26,940 nt of DNA, taken from Candidatus Iainarchaeum sp. (GTDB taxonomy: Archaea; Iainarchaeota; Iainarchaeia; Iainarchaeales; DTGL01). The notes under the pieces are model-generated. The model ran no database searches. It was not told where the DNA came from and saw only the letters and a program-made list of their open reading frames with translations. The stretch covers positions 1 to 26,940 of the forward strand of contig JAFCFP010000009.1 in NCBI GenBank assembly GCA_017608575.1. Direction: 5' to 3'. Both the position numbers and the translations under genes were made by a program. Below are positions 23,173 to 26,940 of the stretch, piece after piece (the stretch's first letter is position 1; each line of letters opens with the position of its first letter).

Positions 23173-24040
23173 AGCAAGCATTATTATTGCAACAAAAAAC
23201 AGAGCTGAATTACTTCAAAAAACACTCAAAGCAATGCTTTCATTAAAGCATTCCTCTTATGAAATAATTGTAGTAAACGATGGCAGCACTGATGGCACAG
23301 CAGAATTGTTGAAACAGTTTTCAAAAAACCCAAAAATAAAAGCACTCAACTTTAAGGAATCACACGGTCCTGCTTTTGCCAGAAACCGCGGCATTGAAGT
23401 GTCCAAGGGGAAATTCATTGTAATAATGGATGATGACTGCATTCCTTCAAGGGAATGGCTTTCGGAATTGTTAAAGCCGTTCAATAAAGGAAAAAAAGTG
23501 GGCATTACTTCTTCTTTTAATGACTGGGGTGGAACTTCAACAGCTTACAGGCGTGAATTGCTTGAAAAAATCGGTTTTTTTGATGAAGATTTTCCTACTA
23601 GTTACAGGGAAGACACTGACACTGTTTTTAAAATATTTGATTTGGGTTATTCACTGGAGCGAAACCCCAAAGCTGAATTCAAGCACGAGCATAAACAGCC
23701 AAAGAGTTTTTTTGAAAAATTAAAATATGGCTGGTCAAGGATAAAAGTGCATTCAGTTGATCCATTGCTTTACAAAAAGCATCCTGTGCGAACGAGAGAA
23801 TTTTTGGACATAAAGCTTGGCTTTGTTAGGAATCCATTGCGTGATTTTGAAGCAGCCACTGGTTTGTGGTGGAAGCGAAATCCAAGGCTTGTTCTTTCAT
23901 CGCCACAAGGCGTGCCATTGATTGAAAACAAGTCAGCACTGCATGCTTTTTTGATTGTTTTAATTGGCATTGCTTATGTTTTTTTGGTTAAAATTGCGCG
24001 TTTTTACGGAAGCATTAAATATGGAAAGCTTTTAGTATAA
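23165..24040 (+). CDS. GT2-family glycosyltransferase, candidate rhamnosyltransferase
   Basis: A GT-A inverting glycosyltransferase of 291 residues. ASIIIATKNR (4-13), VVNDGSTDGT (36-45), HGPAFARNRG and the metal-binding DDD (89-91) are the family motifs; YREDTDTVFKI provides the usual acceptor-side acidic residues. A hydrophobic segment near the C terminus (about 248-268) suggests membrane anchoring. Because it follows rmlA directly, its donor may be dTDP-rhamnose (inference). The start is GTG 23165, with AGTG six bases upstream; GTG 23156 is an alternative. It overlaps the rmlA end by 8 bases. Confidence 0.85.
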   Translation: MLEASIIIATKNRAELLQKTLKAMLSLKHSSYEIIVVNDGSTDGTAELLKQFSKNPKIKALNFKESHGPAFARNRGIEVSKGKFIVIMDDDCIPSREWLSELLKPFNKGKKVGITSSFNDWGGTSTAYRRELLEKIGFFDEDFPTSYREDTDTVFKIFDLGYSLERNPKAEFKHEHKQPKSFFEKLKYGWSRIKVHSVDPLLYKKHPVRTREFLDIKLGFVRNPLRDFEAATGLWWKRNPRLVLSSPQGVPLIENKSALHAFLIVLIGIAYVFLVKIARFYGSIKYGKLLV

Positions 24041-24042
24041 TT

Positions 24043-24672
24043 ATGCTGAATGCAAAAGAGGAAGAGTTTTTTTCACGCTTGAAGCAAAGGCACTTGTATG
24101 CCCTTATAGCTGTTTCTTTATCTATTGTTTTTTCTTGCCTTGCATGGGTTTTTGGGGTTTTTTTGCTGCGTTCTCCTCTTTCGTGCATTGCTTTTATTGT
24201 TGCTTTTTTGTTCGTGCTTTTTGGTGTTTCACTCAAGCGCGGTATTTTTATTAGGCATTCTGAGAGCGAAGGTATGCTTGTCCTTGATTTTGTTTCTCAT
24301 CCATTGCGGTTGCTGAGAATTTTTTTCTTTTCTCCCGTAAGGCATGCTGTGAGTTCGGCTTTGGAAAGAAAGCTATTCCAGTTTTTTCTTCATTTCTGTT
24401 ACTGGTTAATGCTTGTGTTCTCTTTTTCCCTGTTTTTGTTTCTTGTGAATTTTTTTCTTGAGCCCACGGGAACGCTTAAAGCATTGAGTATTTTTTGGAG
24501 TTCGGAATTTGCAGCGCTTTCCATTTTTGTTTTTGTTGCAGCACTGTCAATGGAATGGGTTGATAGCGCTAAAACGCTTGATGACATTGAAAAAAGCCAT
24601 GTGGAATTCTCTGAATCCTCAAAGGCTGTGAAAATGGAAAAACTATTAGAGCTTAAGAAAAAAATAGGCTGA
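24043..24672 (+). CDS. Uncharacterised four-helix membrane protein
   Basis: I do not recognise this 209-residue protein. It has a charged N terminus (about 18 residues), two adjoining hydrophobic helices (about 19-65), a cytoplasmic-looking loop rich in Arg and Ser, two more hydrophobic segments (about 113-137 and 150-167), and a charged helical C terminus. It starts 2 nt after the GT2 stop, so it is probably in the same transcript and may anchor or assist glycan assembly (inference only). No catalytic motif is visible. It ends 2 nt from the convergent HAD gene. Confidence 0.75.
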   Translation: MLNAKEEEFFSRLKQRHLYALIAVSLSIVFSCLAWVFGVFLLRSPLSCIAFIVAFLFVLFGVSLKRGIFIRHSESEGMLVLDFVSHPLRLLRIFFFSPVRHAVSSALERKLFQFFLHFCYWLMLVFSFSLFLFLVNFFLEPTGTLKALSIFWSSEFAALSIFVFVAALSMEWVDSAKTLDDIEKSHVEFSESSKAVKMEKLLELKKKIG

Positions 24673-24674
24673 AT

Positions 24675-25523
24675 TCAATGGCGTAGTTTTCTTGTAATGC
24701 CATGAACCAATTTCTTGGTTTTTGCTTTGAATCTTCTGCGTTTTTTCAATCGCTTTGCCAATGCTTTGCGCTTTGCGAGTTTTCTTTCAAGCAATACGCT
24801 TTTTGACAGGAATTCTTGCGGCGATCTAACAAGAATGAATTTTATTCCGCTGTTCAATGCCATTTCCCTGTCATGAAAGCTGTCACCGAATGCAAAGCCC
24901 CGTGGATTGGAAAAATAGGAAAGGAATTCTCTTGCCGCGGCACGCTTTGTTGAATGCACTGGCACGACATCGCAGCCAGCTGTAGTTTTAATCATTTTTA
25001 TTTTTGTTGAAAATTCTCCTAAAAAATTGACAAGCCTTACTGCTTTTTTTACGGCTCTTGCAAGTTCTTCTGGTTTTGGTTTATATAACCCGCGGGTAGT
25101 AAAACAAAAAGAAACTTTTGTGGGAACGAGAATAAATTCTCCGCCCAGTTTTTTTATGGTTTTGTTTAAGTATTCAAGCAATTGTTTTCTTTCTGTTTGC
25201 ATGTAAATTTTTGCTTGCCCTATTGGCTTGGATTCCCAGTGCCCTGTTTCTGCATTGCGGTAATAACGAAGAGCGCCGTGTTCTGCGTAAACCAAAACAC
25301 TTTCATGCAGGTTGTGTTTTTCAAGTGTTTTTCCGAGCTGGATTTGGTCAAGTGAAAAAGGGCTTCTTCCAGTAATAATGCATGCATGGAATCCTTTTCT
25401 TTGAAGTTCTTTTATTCTTTCCAGTACAGCTTGGCTGATTTTGCGTTTTCCTATTGTTCCACCGGTTATTACATCATCAAAATCCAAGAGAAGCACTTTG
25501 TCTATTTTTTTCTTTTCGTGCAT
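24675..25523 (-). CDS. HAD-superfamily phosphatase (type IIB-like) with basic tail
   Basis: A 282-residue HAD hydrolase. Motif I LLLDFDDVITGG carries the nucleophile D14 and general acid D16, motif II is ITGRS, the lysine of motif III is in STKRAAA, and motif IV is FGDSFHDREMA. The long segment between motifs II and III is a type IIB-like cap, as in sucrose-, trehalose- or mannosylglycerate-phosphate phosphatases and phosphomannomutases, so a sugar-phosphate substrate is plausible beside glycan genes. The last 37 residues hold 19 Lys/Arg, unusual for the family and possibly for binding membrane or nucleic acid. The start is ATG 25523 with AGTG six bases before it; GTG 25532 is an alternative. 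Confidence 0.85.
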   Translation of the reverse strand: MHEKKKIDKVLLLDFDDVITGGTIGKRKISQAVLERIKELQRKGFHACIITGRSPFSLDQIQLGKTLEKHNLHESVLVYAEHGALRYYRNAETGHWESKPIGQAKIYMQTERKQLLEYLNKTIKKLGGEFILVPTKVSFCFTTRGLYKPKPEELARAVKKAVRLVNFLGEFSTKIKMIKTTAGCDVVPVHSTKRAAAREFLSYFSNPRGFAFGDSFHDREMALNSGIKFILVRSPQEFLSKSVLLERKLAKRKALAKRLKKRRRFKAKTKKLVHGITRKLRH

Positions 25524-25570
25524 TATTTCCACTTTTGTACCAATACCATAAAAATGGGTTTTGTTGAACC

Positions 25571-25583
25571 TTTATAATATTAT
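25571..25583. promoter_or_regulatory. Shared AT-rich core promoter for HAD (-) and radical SAM (+) genes
   Basis: TTTATAATATTAT reads as a TATA-like box on both strands, predicting starts near 25600 (+) and 25550 (-). TBP bound here could serve either direction but probably not both at once. Confidence 0.45.
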
Positions 25584-25627
25584 TGAGCAATAAGGATTTA
25601 TTGAATTTTGTTTTTTTGGTGAAAGAA

Positions 25628-26940
25628 ATGCGTATTTTAATGTTGAACCCGCCTTTTAAGCCCAAGTTTTCCCGTGCTTCAAGGAGTCCGGCTGTAAGCA
25701 AAGGTGGATGTGTTTATTATCCAATATGGCTAGCGTATGCTACTGGAGTGCTTGAAAAAGCAGGCCATATGGTAAAACTTGTTGATGCACCAGCAGAGGG
25801 CATTTCATTGGATGAAACATTGAAGATTGCAAAAAAATTCAAGCCCGAATTGTGCGTGTTGGATACCTCAACGCCAAGCATTTTCAATGATTTGAAGGTT
25901 GCAGAAAAACTCAAAGAGGCAACCACTGCTTTTATTGTGCTTGTGGGAACGCATGTTTCAGCATTGCCTGAATGGACTTTTACTCAAAGCGAGTCAATTG
26001 ATGCAATTGCAAGACATGAGTATGATTACACTTTGAGGGATTTGGCTTCAGAGCTTGGCAAGAAAAGAAAGGATTTGAAGAAAATAAAAGGCCTTAGTTT
26101 TAGAAACCGCAAGGGAAAAGTAATCCACAACCCTCAAAGGGAATTGATTGAAAATCTTGATGAATTGCCTTTTGTGAGCAAGGTTTACAAAAAGCACTTG
26201 AATCCAAAGAATTATTTTTATCCCGCTAACTTGTACCCTGAAATAACAATTGTTACAGGCAGAGGCTGTCCTTTTAGGTGCACGTATTGTGTTCTGCCAC
26301 AGACAATGTTTTCGCGTTTTTATAGAACGCGCAGCATTGAAAATGTTTTAAAGGAATTGAAATACATTAAGGAGAATTTTCCACAAGCAAAAGAGGTTTT
26401 TTTTGAGGATGACACGTTTACAGCTAATCGTTACAGGGTTCAAAAGCTGTGCGATGCAGTGATTAAAGAGGGCTTGGATTTAACATGGTCAACCAATGCG
26501 CGTCCGGATGTTGATTTTGACACATTAAAAAAAATGAAACAAGCTGGTTGCAGGTTGCTTTGCGTGGGCATTGAATCTGGCTCGCAGCAAATATTGAATA
26601 ACATCCACAAGGGAACGCGTATTGAAACAATAAGGCAGTTTATGAAAGATGCTAAAAAAGCTGGCATTTTAGTGCATGGCTGTTTTATGCTTGGGAACAA
26701 GGGCGAAACAAAGGAAACCATTCGTAAAACAATTGATTTTGCAAAAGAACTTGACCCTGATACAGCGCAGTTTTTTCCAATAATGGTTTACCCTGGCACT
26801 GAAGCCTATGAGTATTTTAGAAAAAAAGGGTTTCTTTTAAGCGAGGATTACAATAAATGGGTTAATGAAGCGGGAAGCCAGAACTGCATGGTTTCAAGGC
26901 CATGGCTTTCGAACAAGGAATTGGTTAAGTTATGTGATCA
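25628..26940 (+). CDS. Radical SAM protein with N-terminal B12-binding-like domain (3' truncated by window edge)
   Basis: The frame is open from ATG 25628 to the window end (437 codons seen). The N-terminal region (about 1-150) resembles the Rossmann B12-binding domain of class B radical SAM enzymes, with MLNPPF at the start and VLVGTHVSALPE. It lacks an obvious DxHxxG histidine, so cobalamin would be bound base-off without that ligand, as in BchE- and HpnJ-like relatives. The [4Fe-4S] motif GRGCPFRCTYC has C214, C218 and C221. Later FEDDTFTANR, CVGIESGSQQILN and GCFMLGNKGET follow the family order. The reaction is unknown; modification of lipids, glycans or cofactors is possible. GGTG lies six bases upstream of the ATG. 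Confidence 0.88.
   Translation, partial: MRILMLNPPFKPKFSRASRSPAVSKGGCVYYPIWLAYATGVLEKAGHMVKLVDAPAEGISLDETLKIAKKFKPELCVLDTSTPSIFNDLKVAEKLKEATTAFIVLVGTHVSALPEWTFTQSESIDAIARHEYDYTLRDLASELGKKRKDLKKIKGLSFRNRKGKVIHNPQRELIENLDELPFVSKVYKKHLNPKNYFYPANLYPEITIVTGRGCPFRCTYCVLPQTMFSRFYRTRSIENVLKELKYIKENFPQAKEVFFEDDTFTANRYRVQKLCDAVIKEGLDLTWSTNARPDVDFDTLKKMKQAGCRLLCVGIESGSQQILNNIHKGTRIETIRQFMKDAKKAGILVHGCFMLGNKGETKETIRKTIDFAKELDPDTAQFFPIMVYPGTEAYEYFRKKGFLLSEDYNKWVNEAGSQNCMVSRPWLSNKELVKLCD

Overview
The window is AT-rich, gene-dense archaeal chromosome. Direct evidence for archaea: TBP, an L21e-RpoF-DUF655-KsgA operon, AMP phosphorylase, an AglB/STT3 oligosaccharyltransferase, an archaeal-type PyrI, and TATA boxes about 25 nt before starts. 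The compact layout, very lysine-rich proteins and several divergent core proteins suggest a DPANN-type lineage (perhaps Diapherotrites-like). That placement is inference; no 16S gene is present. No gap exceeds about 205 bases, and I saw no tRNA, CRISPR array or insertion sequence.

Layout. (1) 2-3702: pyrimidine operon pyrI(partial)-pyrC-pyrE-pyrF plus a LOG-family nucleotide hydrolase. (2) 3703-4875 (-): M20 metallopeptidase, divergent from AMP phosphorylase (4945-6483). (3) 6476-8585 (-): information-processing operon L21e-rpoF-DUF655-ksgA, divergent from TBP (8790-9401). (4) 9473-9589: 5S rRNA, then an orphan basic protein (9660-10844). (5) 10859-11815 (-): Na+/Ca2+ exchanger-like antiporter. 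(6) 11931-13928: cysteine-containing ArsR regulator-iscS-iscU, with two identical-arm palindromes flanking the promoter TATA box. (7) 14009-14672: VapBC-type toxin-antitoxin pair with a perfect 20-bp palindrome in its promoter. (8) 14748-18944: N-glycosylation block aglB-ALG7-like-ALG14-like-ALG13-like. (9) 18916-20070 (-): GT4 glycosyltransferase. (10) 20143-24672: rmlC-rmlB-rmlD-rmlA-GT2-membrane protein. (11) 24675-25523 (-): HAD phosphatase, divergent from a radical SAM protein running off the window end.

How they work together: blocks 8-10 can be read as one surface-glycosylation locus. The ALG7-like enzyme and the ALG14/ALG13 pair would start a lipid-linked glycan, RmlABCD would make dTDP-L-rhamnose, GT4 and GT2 would extend the chain, and AglB would transfer it to protein. 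Block 6 looks like a self-regulated Fe-S assembly operon. Blocks 1-2 combine de novo pyrimidine synthesis with nucleotide breakdown.

Most notable points: the ArsR-IscS-IscU operon with paired operators; WWSYG instead of WWDYG in AglB; FPPY instead of NLPY in KsgA; an unusually symmetric TBP with a lysine-rich tail; a recurring GGTG-N5/6-start ribosome-binding layout that supports several TTG starts; and five convergent gene pairs that abut or overlap, leaving no room for separate terminators.
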